Shown piece after piece: positions 1 through 8,403 of a stretch of DNA of 22,565 nucleotides (its first letter is position 1; each line of letters opens with the position of its first letter). The position numbers were made by a program, and so were the translations under genes. The notes beneath the pieces are model-generated. The model was not told the origin of the DNA. It saw only the letters and a program-made list of their open reading frames with translations, and made no database searches. This DNA comes from an uncultured bacterium (lineage in GTDB: Bacteria > Cloacimonadota > Cloacimonadia > Cloacimonadales > Cloacimonadaceae), in NCBI GenBank assembly GCA_937960795.1, contig CALGPA010000004.1:1-22565 (forward strand), in the 5' to 3' direction.

Positions 1-108
1 ATCTTAAAGCATGGTCGTTCGACGAGCTGATACAGATTAGGTTGAGATGGTTGAGCACTTCGCTGTTGAGAATTTCGGTTACAGCCCAAGACAGCCACTT
101 CAAAGTGG

Positions 109-127
109 GGGCGGCTTGTAGCCGCCC
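109..127. repeat. Short perfect palindrome, 8-bp GC-rich stem
   Basis: GGGCGGCT (109-116) pairs exactly with AGCCGCCC (120-127) around a TGT loop. Immediately 5', CCACTT (95-100) can pair with AAGTGG (103-108), giving two adjacent hairpins. No T-tract follows on either strand, so these are not intrinsic terminators. Confidence 0.6.
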
Positions 128-183
128 AAAGCTCAGGTGCAATCACCCATGAACCCGCCCCATACCAGCCTTCCATAGTGGAA

Positions 184-198
184 GCGACATCTTGTCGC
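184..198. repeat. Short perfect palindrome, 6-bp stem
   Basis: GCGACA (184-189) and TGTCGC (193-198) are exact inverse complements around a TCT loop. The layout (short arms, tiny loop, no T-tract) matches the neighbouring palindromes although the arm sequence differs. Confidence 0.5.
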
Positions 199-255
199 GT
201 GATTGTCACAGCAGGACGACATTATGGATGCCAAGCTCCAGCACCAGACCAGTCT

Positions 256-291
256 TTCCGGAACCTCGTGCGCAGCACGGGGTATCCGGAA
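256..291. repeat. Long imperfect hairpin
   Basis: TTCCGGA (256-262) pairs with TCCGGAA (285-291). Inside it, CCTCGTG (264-270) pairs with CACGGGG (276-282), with one G-T wobble, around a 5-nt loop. A small internal loop separates the two helices. There is no T-tract, so it is probably an intergenic repeat rather than a terminator. Confidence 0.55.
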
Positions 292-319
292 TCTTAAATT
301 CTCCCACTTCTCTGCATTG

Positions 320-340
320 CCGGTGGCTAAAGCCGACCGG
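320..340. repeat. Imperfect palindrome with TAAA loop
   Basis: CCGGT (320-324) pairs with ACCGG (336-340) and GGC (325-327) with GCC (332-334), around a TAAA-type loop and with one bulged G at 335. The loop sequence recurs in the palindrome at 379-396. Confidence 0.5.
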
Positions 341-378
341 AGATCATCAATATCCCTAAGCTCGAGCTGCTGAAAACA

Positions 379-396
379 CGGCAGCTAAAGCAGCCG
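379..396. repeat. Imperfect palindrome with TAAA loop
   Basis: CGGC (379-382) pairs with GCCG (393-396) and GC (384-385) with GC (390-391) around a TAAA loop, with a single A-A mismatch. The size and loop resemble 320-340. Confidence 0.45.
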
Positions 397-420
397 CCTA
401 TCATCTTCGCTTTGCTAAAC

Positions 421-475
421 TTCGGGGTCCCCGCAAAATAGCGAAGCTATTTTGTGGGGTGATTTCGGGGACCCC
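421..475. repeat. Nested palindromic element with two alternative folds
   Basis: An inner hairpin pairs CCCCGCAAAATAGC (429-442) with GCTATTTTGTGGGG (446-459) around a GAA triloop (14 bp, one G-T wobble). GGGGTCCCC (424-432) is also the exact reverse complement of GGGGACCCC (467-475), so an outer stem can form that competes with the inner CCCC:GGGG pairs. TTCGGGG-N-CCCC at 421-432 and 464-475 is at the same time a near-perfect direct repeat. No T-tract follows. This looks like a composite REP-like element or a relic of one; function is unknown. Confidence 0.65.
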
Positions 476-540
476 AGGTTATTGTGAAACGATTTCTTGA
501 GGTAATTTCTGAGTACCTACAAATTGAGCAGCAACTTTAT

Positions 541-573
541 GGGGAAAAATGGAGCCCTCAATGAGGGCTCCAT
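541..573 (-). terminator. Intrinsic terminator of the downstream C25 protease gene
   Basis: An 11-bp perfect stem, ATGGAGCCCTC (549-559) with GAGGGCTCCAT (563-573), closes a 3-nt loop. Read on the minus strand it is followed by a T-run from the A-tract at 545-549. It lies about 27 nt past the stop codon of the protease gene ending at 600. Confidence 0.85.
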
Positions 574-599
574 GTCTATTGGGTGAAAGAAGCCGGGGC

Positions 600-3500
600 T
601 TATTTCATCATGATCATTTTCTTAGTGCTGGAGTATTTTCCTGCTTGCATCTTGTAGAAATAGACGCCGCTGGCGACGTTGCGTCCATTTGCGTCTACTC
701 CATCCCAGGTGTAGCTATGCTGACCGGATTCGAGATGTCCGGAGACCAAGGTTTTGACTCTTTGTCCAAGTATGTTGTAGATATTGATATTCACAGGGCC
801 TCTCTCTTTAAGCGAGAAGCGGATTGTGGTTGTGGGATTGAAGGGATTGGGATAGTTGCCCATCAACTCAGTAATCACCGGATTGACGCCATCCTCGTTG
901 CTAACTTCGGTGGAGGATCCCATGAGAGACACATTAATGCTAGGGTTATCCGGGTCATCGGATGTGATGATCAGGTATCCGGCATAGACTCCTTCCTCTA
1001 GCGGACGGAAGCCCAGGTTCAATTCCAGACTTTGTCCCGGTGCCAGGACATAGCTCATATTGGGAGTAGCTCCTTCAATATCCGCATCCAAGGTGTATGG
1101 AACAGGAATCTGGATATTGCCCAGAAGTGTGGCGTCGCCTTGATTTGAGAAGCTAAATGGCATATTGATCTCTTCTCCCATGGGAACATTGCCGAAGTCC
1201 AAGTTGGTCTGCTCGACTATGATCACCGGGGCTCCTGTTTCGATAGATTCAGCGGGGAAGACCACTTCATCGATCCACACAGCGTCTTGCCCTGAGCTGA
1301 CAGAATTGTCCTTGCTATATTCCCAGCGGTAGGTATTGGTGCCGCCTGCGACCATATAGCTGACTTGGCTCCAGTCGATTTCACCGCTCCATTGATTTTT
1401 GAGCTGACCATTGATGTAGAACTTGAGGACATCGTGGCTTTCTTCACTGGATACCTTTTTCCAGAAAGAAATGATGCCATCTGCAGGGTTTGTCATGGTG
1501 ACGCTCATTACGGTGCTTTGATTGTGATTTATGCTTGCAGAGCGAGCAGAGTAGTTTCCTCTGTAGCTCACATTGTCAGTTGTCCAATTTCCACCGGCGA
1601 AGTTCCATGGGAAGTCCCCAAAGCCATTCTCAAAGCCATCCACCAGGATGCCGACCGTGACGTTGTAGATCTTAGTCTCAGTAAATCCGCCGTAGCTGGC
1701 AAGAGTCATGATCTGGAGCGTTGATCCGGGGCTGACTTGAGAGCTGAGAGTGACGGAATACATAGCAGTAGCTTCCGCTCCGATGGGCAGGTTCTCAAAG
1801 CTATCCAAGATCGGATTGATGATGGTAGCGCTGCCATTGATGATCAGAGATGTCTGAATCTCCGGGCTGTCTGCATGACCCTCATTGAAGAAGGGAATGC
1901 TTAGGATGAAGGTTTCACCCGGGTCTATGCGACCATTGTCATTGCCTTCAGGATCGTCTACCATGATATGTCCCCACTCAATTCTCGGGGCATTGATAGT
2001 GAGAGTATAATCATAGGCAAAGACTTCGCCATTCTCCAGATTTACCAAGACAGTGAAATCAGCATTGTACTGATCCGTTACAAAGTCCGTGATTTGGATC
2101 TCAATTCCAAGGGTAGTAGATCCGGTTTCATGGGCATCGATGTCGGATATGACCTCGGGTTCTCCGATCACAGAGATAAAAGGATCAACTGAGATCAGAG
2201 ATACGGTTACGCCCTCAGCAGGATCATTACCTACGTTTTCCATCTCAACATGGATGGTGATGGTTTCGTCAAAGTCTGCCACGAGCTCATCGCTACCATC
2301 AACCTGCACTTCTGTGAGGATGATATAAGGTCCGTCAGCGGGCAAAACCTGAACTTCACCGAGGTGAGTAACGCGGTTTGAAGCGGCTATTGTGAGAGTG
2401 AGATCCATAGGCTGCGCAGGCATGGGATCGAGAGTGATCACGGCATTGCCTGCGGCATCTGCGATTGCAGAGCCATAGATCACGCCTTCAGCACTGAGGG
2501 AGAGCTTGGCATTTGCTTCCGTCTGGACGCTAAGGCTATTCATGCCGATGAGCAGGACGGGATTGTAATCAGCCACGATCTCGCTTGGATCTTGAGTTCG
2601 AGCCATGATGGAGGCATCTCCGAAGATATGCCAGTTCTTAAACTCATCCGCTCCGGCATTGCCATAGACTTCGATCATATGAGCAGATCCATGGAAGAAA
2701 AGACCACCGATGGTGTATTTTTCTTCTGCAACCAGCAGATCCACGATCTCATCTTGGGCGCGCATCGGGGGGTTCCAAGCTTGGTTGACTGTAGAGGCAT
2801 ACATAGCAATGGCTCCAGTGGGATTGCCATTGTTAGTAGCCCTCAGCCAAGCTTCGGCAAAGCAGGTGGTGCTCACAAAGTTTCCGTTTACGCATGCGAC
2901 AGATACGATAAAGGGCAGTTCAAATTCATTAACAAGGTTATTTACAGCGGTGTTATTGAAACCAGTAGTTGACCAGGAGGTGTTTGATCCATGACCGGTG
3001 TAGTTGATTATCCCGCGGCCGTTATTGACGCTGTTTGCTACCTGGGCGGAAGTAGCCCCGAAGTTTTGATACAATTGATCGATCTGTGTGTATCCATAAT
3101 CTAGGAGGTCGTCGCGAATGTATTCAAGATGCTGTTGGTCGCTTTCACCTTGGTCACCTTGATATCCGCCGCCTTCATTGGATGCGATCCCGATTCCTTT
3201 TTGAAGCCACTCGGCTCCGTTTTGGATATCGCGCTCATAATGGATGCTACGCAGAACCTGAGTCTCCATCTCAGCCACTGTCTGTGCAGAGAAACGGCCG
3301 ACATAGATCTCAGGATAGCTGTCGTTTCCGGCAAGTAGCGCAAAGGATGGGTCACTTCCTCCACCAAGGTGGGTAAGAGAGGGGACTTGGGGAGCATCGC
3401 CCATGATCTGAACGAACATCAGTCCGTCATCTTGATCATATTGGGCTTGGATATAGCTTTTGATATTGGCAGCAGTGGGCCCTGCTTCGGTGACGTCCAC

Positions 3501-4289
3501 GACGCTGACGTCAAAGCCCAATTGACGCTTCCAGTCTACCCAATCTTGGATTGCTTCATCAAAGATCGAGTTTTTGATCACCAATATGCGGCCTTCTTCT
3601 GTGAGCACCGGATACTTGGCTTCATTGAAGTTTAAGAAAAGTCCCTGATAGATATTTGCGAACTCCCGGGCATAGCTGTTTTTGGCAGCAGAAAGGGCAT
3701 TGGTCAGGTCTGTGCCATTTTCGCTAACCTGCACTGAGATCTTGGTGTACACGCGGGTAATCCCGGTCTCAGGATAATATACGAAGGGCTTGAATCTGAC
3801 AGTGATGCCGCGGAAGTCGCGGATAATAAAGGGTTCGCTCAATTCCACCGGGTTTGTCGGGTAGAAATCTGAGGAATCATAGAAATCAGAAAAGCTGAAA
3901 GGAACGTCATTCGGATTGATATCCCTGGTCAGGTTTCCCTTTGAGGGAGCGATCGGCATATCGAGCTCAATATATTCGCTATCTAGAATCTCGATCTCCA
4001 TCCTTGCAGTGGGGGGGATGATCACGCTGCCAGCCATGATGGGTATTTCCGGCATTCCGGCTTCAAGGGTGAGTCCGCCTTGTTTTATTGTTGGTAGATA
4101 CCAAGTTTCGGCATCAATCTCGACTGCTTCACGCATAAAGCTGCCAAGGGTGAATTCCAGTTTGGATACACCCGGCTGACTTCCGACGAGACGCAGGTCA
4201 TTTGCATAGTTACTTACGGTCACCTGCTCGGCATTGAGCGCAATGCCCAAGGCCATTATCAGGCTCAATAATATAATGAGTCGCTTCAT
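600..4289 (-). CDS. Gingipain-like C25 cysteine protease with T9SS sorting domain (paralogue 1)
   Basis: Predicted 1229-aa secreted protease, probably exported by the Sec pathway and then by T9SS to the cell surface or medium. I start at 4289 because GGAGG lies 5 nt upstream and the product then opens with a clean signal peptide (MKRLIILLSLIMALGIALNA); the ATG at 4301 overlaps this Shine-Dalgarno. Visible order: signal peptide; propeptide-like region (about 20-220); C25 catalytic domain (about 229-570) with His433 in YTGHGS and Cys466 in VACVNG, the 33-residue spacing known from gingipain R; Ig-like modules (about 575-880); jelly-roll or 'choice-of-anchor J'-like domain (about 882-1010); ASH/HYDIN-like domain (about 1015-1130); 85-residue sorting domain (1145-1229) starting NYPNPFNPTTT and ending in a basic KKMIMMK tail. 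The catalytic dyad is intact. Substrate specificity cannot be read from sequence. It is a tandem paralogue of the gene ending at 4403, from which an intrinsic terminator separates it. Confidence 0.9.
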   Translation of the reverse strand: MKRLIILLSLIMALGIALNAEQVTVSNYANDLRLVGSQPGVSKLEFTLGSFMREAVEIDAETWYLPTIKQGGLTLEAGMPEIPIMAGSVIIPPTARMEIEILDSEYIELDMPIAPSKGNLTRDINPNDVPFSFSDFYDSSDFYPTNPVELSEPFIIRDFRGITVRFKPFVYYPETGITRVYTKISVQVSENGTDLTNALSAAKNSYAREFANIYQGLFLNFNEAKYPVLTEEGRILVIKNSIFDEAIQDWVDWKRQLGFDVSVVDVTEAGPTAANIKSYIQAQYDQDDGLMFVQIMGDAPQVPSLTHLGGGSDPSFALLAGNDSYPEIYVGRFSAQTVAEMETQVLRSIHYERDIQNGAEWLQKGIGIASNEGGGYQGDQGESDQQHLEYIRDDLLDYGYTQIDQLYQNFGATSAQVANSVNNGRGIINYTGHGSNTSWSTTGFNNTAVNNLVNEFELPFIVSVACVNGNFVSTTCFAEAWLRATNNGNPTGAIAMYASTVNQAWNPPMRAQDEIVDLLVAEEKYTIGGLFFHGSAHMIEVYGNAGADEFKNWHIFGDASIMARTQDPSEIVADYNPVLLIGMNSLSVQTEANAKLSLSAEGVIYGSAIADAAGNAVITLDPMPAQPMDLTLTIAASNRVTHLGEVQVLPADGPYIILTEVQVDGSDELVADFDETITIHVEMENVGNDPAEGVTVSLISVDPFISVIGEPEVISDIDAHETGSTTLGIEIQITDFVTDQYNADFTVLVNLENGEVFAYDYTLTINAPRIEWGHIMVDDPEGNDNGRIDPGETFILSIPFFNEGHADSPEIQTSLIINGSATIINPILDSFENLPIGAEATAMYSVTLSSQVSPGSTLQIMTLASYGGFTETKIYNVTVGILVDGFENGFGDFPWNFAGGNWTTDNVSYRGNYSARSASINHNQSTVMSVTMTNPADGIISFWKKVSSEESHDVLKFYINGQLKNQWSGEIDWSQVSYMVAGGTNTYRWEYSKDNSVSSGQDAVWIDEVVFPAESIETGAPVIIVEQTNLDFGNVPMGEEINMPFSFSNQGDATLLGNIQIPVPYTLDADIEGATPNMSYVLAPGQSLELNLGFRPLEEGVYAGYLIITSDDPDNPSINVSLMGSSTEVSNEDGVNPVITELMGNYPNPFNPTTTIRFSLKERGPVNINIYNILGQRVKTLVSGHLESGQHSYTWDGVDANGRNVASGVYFYKMQAGKYSSTKKMIMMK

Positions 4290-4294
4290 TATAT

Positions 4295-4299
4295 CCTCC
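4295..4299 (-). promoter_or_regulatory. Ribosome binding site fixing the start at 4289
   Basis: Minus-strand GGAGG lies 5 nt before the ATG at 4289. It sits inside the first codons that an upstream ATG (4301) would use, which argues against that longer start. Confidence 0.8.
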
Positions 4300-4360
4300 A
4301 TTTTATCTTCTTAATATTCTTCTATTCTTAGTTGATCTTCACTACTATATGTTATACAGA

Positions 4361-4395
4361 AAATTAGGTGGCGCCCCTCAAAAGAAAGAGGCGCC
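4361..4395 (-). terminator. Intrinsic terminator between the two C25 protease genes
   Basis: GGCGCC at 4370-4375 and the arm GAGGCGCC at 4388-4395 form a GC-rich stem with a small bulge around a purine-rich loop. On the minus strand it is followed by ACCTAATTTTC, a moderate T-run. It starts 8 nt past the stop codon of the gene ending at 4403, so the second protease gene may have its own promoter or depend on read-through. Confidence 0.7.
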
Positions 4396-4402
4396 GATTT
4401 GT

Positions 4403-7400
4403 TTATTTCATAAGCATCATTTTGTTTGTTGCTTGATAGTTATGGCTTTGCATCCGGTAGAAATAGATGCCGCTGGCTACAGAGCTGCCGCGTTCATCCT
4501 TTCCGTCCCATACGATCTGATGGTTTCCGGCTGAGACCTCAGAATCTAGCAAGTGTTTTACCAATTGTCCTTTAAGGTTATAAATGCTAAGTCTGACCCT
4601 GCCGGCTTCCTTGAGTGAATAGCGGATGGTGGTCGTGGGGTTGAAAGGATTGGGGAAGTTGCCATGCAAGTGTGTCACGGCAGGATTTACCAAATCATTG
4701 TTTGATACAGAGATCAGGGAGATCGGGATGGTGATGCTTGGCAGATCATTGTCATTTGTAGTGATGGTCAATTCGGTATTGATATCATGTACCTGATCTG
4801 ATGATTCATAGCCAAGCGTGAAGGTCTTAGTGACTCCCGGAGATATCACGTAGAAGAAGTCATTGGGTAGGATCTGACCCATGTGAGACAGAGTGAAATC
4901 TGCTGGTACAGAGATGAGTCCTTCTAGGTCTCCGGTGCCTAGGTTGCGCAGGTTGAAAGTCTCTGTGTAGCTGCCATTGGGGCTTACTTCCGGGAAGACG
5001 ATCGCATTCGTGCTTGTGTATGCCATGGGGATCTCAGCAGATCCGCTAGCTGGGAACTTTATGTCATCGATCCATCCGGCATCACTTCCTGAAGAATAGC
5101 TGCCGTCCTTGATATATGTCCATTTGAAGTTTCTGGTTCCGGCAGATACTGGATAGCTCATCTCAGCCCATCCTTGGTTTCCACTCCAAGAGCCTTTTTC
5201 TTCACCGTCAATATAGAATTTGAGGAAATCCCATCCGGATTCGGAAGACACTTTACGGAAGAAGCTGATTTCTCCATCAGTGCCAACATCCAGTGTGATC
5301 TCCAAGCTGGTGCTGGCATTATGGCTGATCGCTCCGCTGCGGGCTGAATAGCTGCCGCTATTGAAGTCGTCAGTCGCGATTGTCCATGGGATGCTGCTGT
5401 TGTTTTCCCAAGGGAATGTCTCAAAATCTCCGGATTCAAAGTCTTCCATGATAGCGCCGATCGGGACAAGGATGCTGTGGTTTATCATCTGAGCTCCCAT
5501 GTCGAGAGCGATTCCCAAAGGAATCACTTCGCCATCCTCGATTTCATCTGCCAAGACGAGATCAAAGCTCAATGGGATGTTTCCTCCGGTTGAGATCCCC
5601 GGAACCATGAATGAGGAATTTGGCAAGGAAGCAAAACCGCTATTTAAGATCAGGTTTAGTGCGCCGCTTTCTACAGCCATGTGTCCCATATTGGTGATAT
5701 TCAGCGTGATGTTGATGGTCTCACCGGCTTCAAAGATGCCGTTGTTGTTGGGATCAAAGTAGCTGACGGAACTGATGGTCACATTGGGAGCGTTAATGAG
5801 CAGATTGCGAGTGGTTGCCCAGACATTCTCTCCATCTGTGACAGATATCTCAAATACTGCGACGTGCTGGTCTTCAGCGCCTTGGTCGATGGCAGCACTG
5901 AAAATGGAGCTAACGCTGATTTGGCTATCGGCAGCGATGTCTTCGATGCTGGTCTGAGTGTCCATGAGGTATACCCAAGGACTCGAAGTGGAGATGCTGA
6001 CTTCCAAATTCTCGGCATCCATGACGCCCACATTGCTGAAGGTGAGATCCATCTCGACGGTCTCCCCGGCGTTTGCAGAATTGCTTCCATCCGCCAGGGT
6101 GATCTGACTCACTGTCACATAGGGACCCTCATTGGGTATCACGTCAATGCCGGCAATAGTGGGCTTGCGTTTGGAGCGCGTAGCGACCAAGGTGGCAGTT
6201 CCTGGCTCTTCAAAGGGAATGATATCCATTAGCAAATACCCGGCAGCATCAGTGAGGCCGACTCCGTGTAGATCTCCATTCATGGAAACAGCTACGTATG
6301 TGTATGGATCAGCGATGATCTCCATGCTGTCAAGACCAAGGAAGAATGTCTCAGGAGTGTTTATGGCATTGTCTTCCGGAATTCCAAAGTAGGGGATGAG
6401 GGAGGGATCTCCCATGATCGAGTAGATCTCCCAATAGTAGTTGATGCGTTCACTATTGCCCTGCGCTACTGCTAGGTTGCCCATGAAAATCATGCTGCCC
6501 GCAGTGGGTGCCCAATCTTCAAAAGATTCGCCATTTTCATGGAAGATAGCATCATATGCGCCCAAAGCATCGGGGTTGTATGCAGGAGCAGTTCCGGTGG
6601 CGTTTCCTTTAGCGCCGACCGTCCACCAATAGTCTTCATGCCAATAGGTGCTATTGGTTCCGCCGATATAGATCACTCCACCTTTGTTCTCGGCTCTTAG
6701 CCAAGCTTCAGCAAAGCATGTGCCGACATCGAACTTGCTGGTGAGACAGCAGTTGCCAACTACGAAGGAGTATTCATTCTCATTTTGAAGGCTATTGATG
6801 TTGCTAATGGTGAAGCTGGGATCACTCCAGTCTGTGGTGCCGCCATGAGCAGTGTAATTTACATAACCCCTACCGTCGGAGACGTTTGCCACAATGGCCG
6901 AAGCACTGCTGGCGGATTGGGGATACAGATAGGAGTTGCTGGAGATGCCGTGAGCTTCGTTGAAGTAGTTTTGAGTGGCATAGTTTATTTGCCCATTACC
7001 ATGGGTCGGTGCCCAATAGCTGTCTACACCGGCGATTAGGACGGTCTTGCTTAAATAGTTGTCATCCGGCATGCTGTATTGTTGGTGCATGAGAGTCTTG
7101 TTAACTTGGTTTGTGACCTGTGCCGGCGTTGTAGCGGAGAATCTGCCAAAATACATTTCCGGCAGATAGTCTGTACCCTGCAGTCGCACATAGTGCAGAT
7201 CTGTGGGGTGTGTTCCAAAAGTGGAAGATGATCCGGTTGCCACTTGTGCCACATCACCCACAATCAAGAGATAGCTGGGAGCAGGATTTTCTGCGCTTGC
7301 GGAATCCCATAGACCTTGCATGTAGTTCTTGATCTGGTTTGTGCTGTTTCCGATGCTCTCAATGGTGGCCACCGTCACATCAAAGCCTTCGATGGTCTTC

Positions 7401-8185
7401 CAATCGATGAATGGTTGCATAGCATCCAAAAAAGCCGCCGGGCTGATGATCACATATCCGGTGGGATAGCGCATCAAACTGGTTCGAGTGCGCTCATAGT
7501 TCCATACGCTGGAGGCTAAAACGCCGTCAAAAGCAGCAGAGCGAGTCTTGGCTCTGATCTCGCTTGTGGCAAGATGATCAGATCCCACAAAACTGATCTC
7601 GACCTGTGTGGTAAGCACGATGTCCAGAGATCTTGTGGACGGATTGTAATTCATCGGCACAAAATCAAGGGAAAAAAGTCTTTCCCCGCGCATCATGCCA
7701 AGCTCTTCAATGCGTATTGTAGCTTCTGTCGTAGAGCGGTTTCCATTGTAAAAATCACGGTCAACCACAAACGGCAGCTCCTCTATGTTAGCGCTCTTTG
7801 AAACGCTGGCTTGAGCAGGTATTATGGGATAATTGATGCCGTTTTCGCCAAGGTCAAGGTTGGTTCTTTGGGTGTCCAAAAGTCTGAATCTTGGCTCTGC
7901 ACCTATTGGTACGCTGATTATCTTTCTTAAAAGAGGAAGCTTCGGCTCCCCGATAGCATTTGTGCTGGCGAAGTTTTTGACAGAAATCTCTGTCCAAACA
8001 CCCTCTTTGCTTTGAACTTCAAAGTAATCCATAGCATCGATGGCAAAGCGGACGCTTAGGCCATCTGAGTGACTGTTTAGAATCTCTGATTGAGATACTT
8101 CGCGCTGTAAGCGGATCGTTCCACTATTGGCCATCAAAGACAGTGATATCACCAATAGAACGGCAAGTAGAAGATGTCTTTTCAT
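4403..8185 (-). CDS. Gingipain-like C25 cysteine protease with T9SS sorting domain (paralogue 2)
   Basis: Predicted 1260-aa secreted protease. The start at 8185 is chosen because AGGAG lies 5 nt upstream and the product begins with a signal peptide (MKRHLLLAVLLVISLSLMAN); the in-frame ATG at 8209 has no such support. Visible order: signal peptide; propeptide-like region (about 20-235); C25 domain (about 242-605) with His447 in NYTAHGG and Cys480, the second Cys of GNCC, again 33 residues apart; Ig-like modules (about 605-910); jelly-roll domain (about 914-1047) closely resembling that of the neighbour; ASH-like domain (about 1050-1165); sorting domain (1176-1260) starting NFPNPFNPTTT and ending NKMMLMK. 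Architecture and length match the next gene, so the pair is a tandem duplication that has diverged. A promoter-like sequence precedes it at 8244-8272. The substrate is unknown; extracellular protein degradation is inferred from the family. Confidence 0.9.
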   Translation of the reverse strand: MKRHLLLAVLLVISLSLMANSGTIRLQREVSQSEILNSHSDGLSVRFAIDAMDYFEVQSKEGVWTEISVKNFASTNAIGEPKLPLLRKIISVPIGAEPRFRLLDTQRTNLDLGENGINYPIIPAQASVSKSANIEELPFVVDRDFYNGNRSTTEATIRIEELGMMRGERLFSLDFVPMNYNPSTRSLDIVLTTQVEISFVGSDHLATSEIRAKTRSAAFDGVLASSVWNYERTRTSLMRYPTGYVIISPAAFLDAMQPFIDWKTIEGFDVTVATIESIGNSTNQIKNYMQGLWDSASAENPAPSYLLIVGDVAQVATGSSSTFGTHPTDLHYVRLQGTDYLPEMYFGRFSATTPAQVTNQVNKTLMHQQYSMPDDNYLSKTVLIAGVDSYWAPTHGNGQINYATQNYFNEAHGISSNSYLYPQSASSASAIVANVSDGRGYVNYTAHGGTTDWSDPSFTISNINSLQNENEYSFVVGNCCLTSKFDVGTCFAEAWLRAENKGGVIYIGGTNSTYWHEDYWWTVGAKGNATGTAPAYNPDALGAYDAIFHENGESFEDWAPTAGSMIFMGNLAVAQGNSERINYYWEIYSIMGDPSLIPYFGIPEDNAINTPETFFLGLDSMEIIADPYTYVAVSMNGDLHGVGLTDAAGYLLMDIIPFEEPGTATLVATRSKRKPTIAGIDVIPNEGPYVTVSQITLADGSNSANAGETVEMDLTFSNVGVMDAENLEVSISTSSPWVYLMDTQTSIEDIAADSQISVSSIFSAAIDQGAEDQHVAVFEISVTDGENVWATTRNLLINAPNVTISSVSYFDPNNNGIFEAGETINITLNITNMGHMAVESGALNLILNSGFASLPNSSFMVPGISTGGNIPLSFDLVLADEIEDGEVIPLGIALDMGAQMINHSILVPIGAIMEDFESGDFETFPWENNSSIPWTIATDDFNSGSYSARSGAISHNASTSLEITLDVGTDGEISFFRKVSSESGWDFLKFYIDGEEKGSWSGNQGWAEMSYPVSAGTRNFKWTYIKDGSYSSGSDAGWIDDIKFPASGSAEIPMAYTSTNAIVFPEVSPNGSYTETFNLRNLGTGDLEGLISVPADFTLSHMGQILPNDFFYVISPGVTKTFTLGYESSDQVHDINTELTITTNDNDLPSITIPISLISVSNNDLVNPAVTHLHGNFPNPFNPTTTIRYSLKEAGRVRLSIYNLKGQLVKHLLDSEVSAGNHQIVWDGKDERGSSVASGIYFYRMQSHNYQATNKMMLMK

Positions 8186-8190
8186 CTTAA

Positions 8191-8195
8191 CTCCT
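8191..8195 (-). promoter_or_regulatory. Ribosome binding site fixing the start at 8185
   Basis: Minus-strand AGGAG lies 5 nt before the ATG at 8185, directly in front of the signal-peptide start. It lies downstream of the alternative ATG at 8209. Confidence 0.8.
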
Positions 8196-8243
8196 GTATT
8201 GTTTATCATTTATAAAACTAGTTATCATCTCTTATCTATACTC

Positions 8244-8272
8244 TATATAAATCTACGCAATATTAATACCAA
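8244..8272 (-). promoter_or_regulatory. Candidate sigma-70-type promoter for the C25 protease pair
   Basis: On the minus strand TTGGTA (8272-8267) and TATATA (8249-8244) are separated by exactly 17 nt, 58 nt upstream of the protease start codon. Spacing and -10 fit a housekeeping promoter; the -35 is only a partial match. The region is AT-rich, so chance matches are possible. Confidence 0.4.
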
Positions 8273-8403
8273 GAACAGATGAATTTGATGCCGTCAAGTG
8301 TTTTTTTTCGAATGGCAAAAATAGAGGAGGGGGAAACAGTCTCTTTATCGAGGGATGTATGGCCTTGAAGGGATTCTGGCCCTGAAGAGTTTCTGGGTAT
8401 CTA

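Larger units (their letters stand above)
1..540. other. Gene-free left-edge region rich in short palindromes
   Basis: I see no convincing coding frame here. The stretch contains at least six hairpin-forming palindromes of differing sequence (95-108, 109-127, 184-198, 256-291, 320-340, 379-396) and a nested element at 421-475. They lie downstream of the terminator of the minus-strand protease gene, so they are probably not its regulatory DNA. The gene to the left lies outside the window. The region looks like an accumulation site for short palindromic intergenic elements rather than a decayed gene, but decay cannot be excluded. Confidence 0.6.

Noticed and set aside
1..540. CRISPR array or tRNA-like genes in the palindrome-rich region
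   Set aside because: Palindromes are not identical repeats with regular spacers, and no cloverleaf with a T-loop GTTCRANNC motif was found.
549..1001. Plus-strand open frame of 150 codons beginning in the terminator hairpin
   Set aside because: Starts inside an intrinsic terminator and is antisense to the sorting domain of the C25 protease.
5681..6232. Plus-strand open frame of 183 codons inside the second C25 protease gene
   Set aside because: Antisense to an intact, domain-supported gene; the peptide resembles no family and has no RBS.
4289..8185. Frameshifted or broken single protease gene
   Set aside because: Each copy has its own RBS, signal peptide, full catalytic dyad, sorting domain and terminator.
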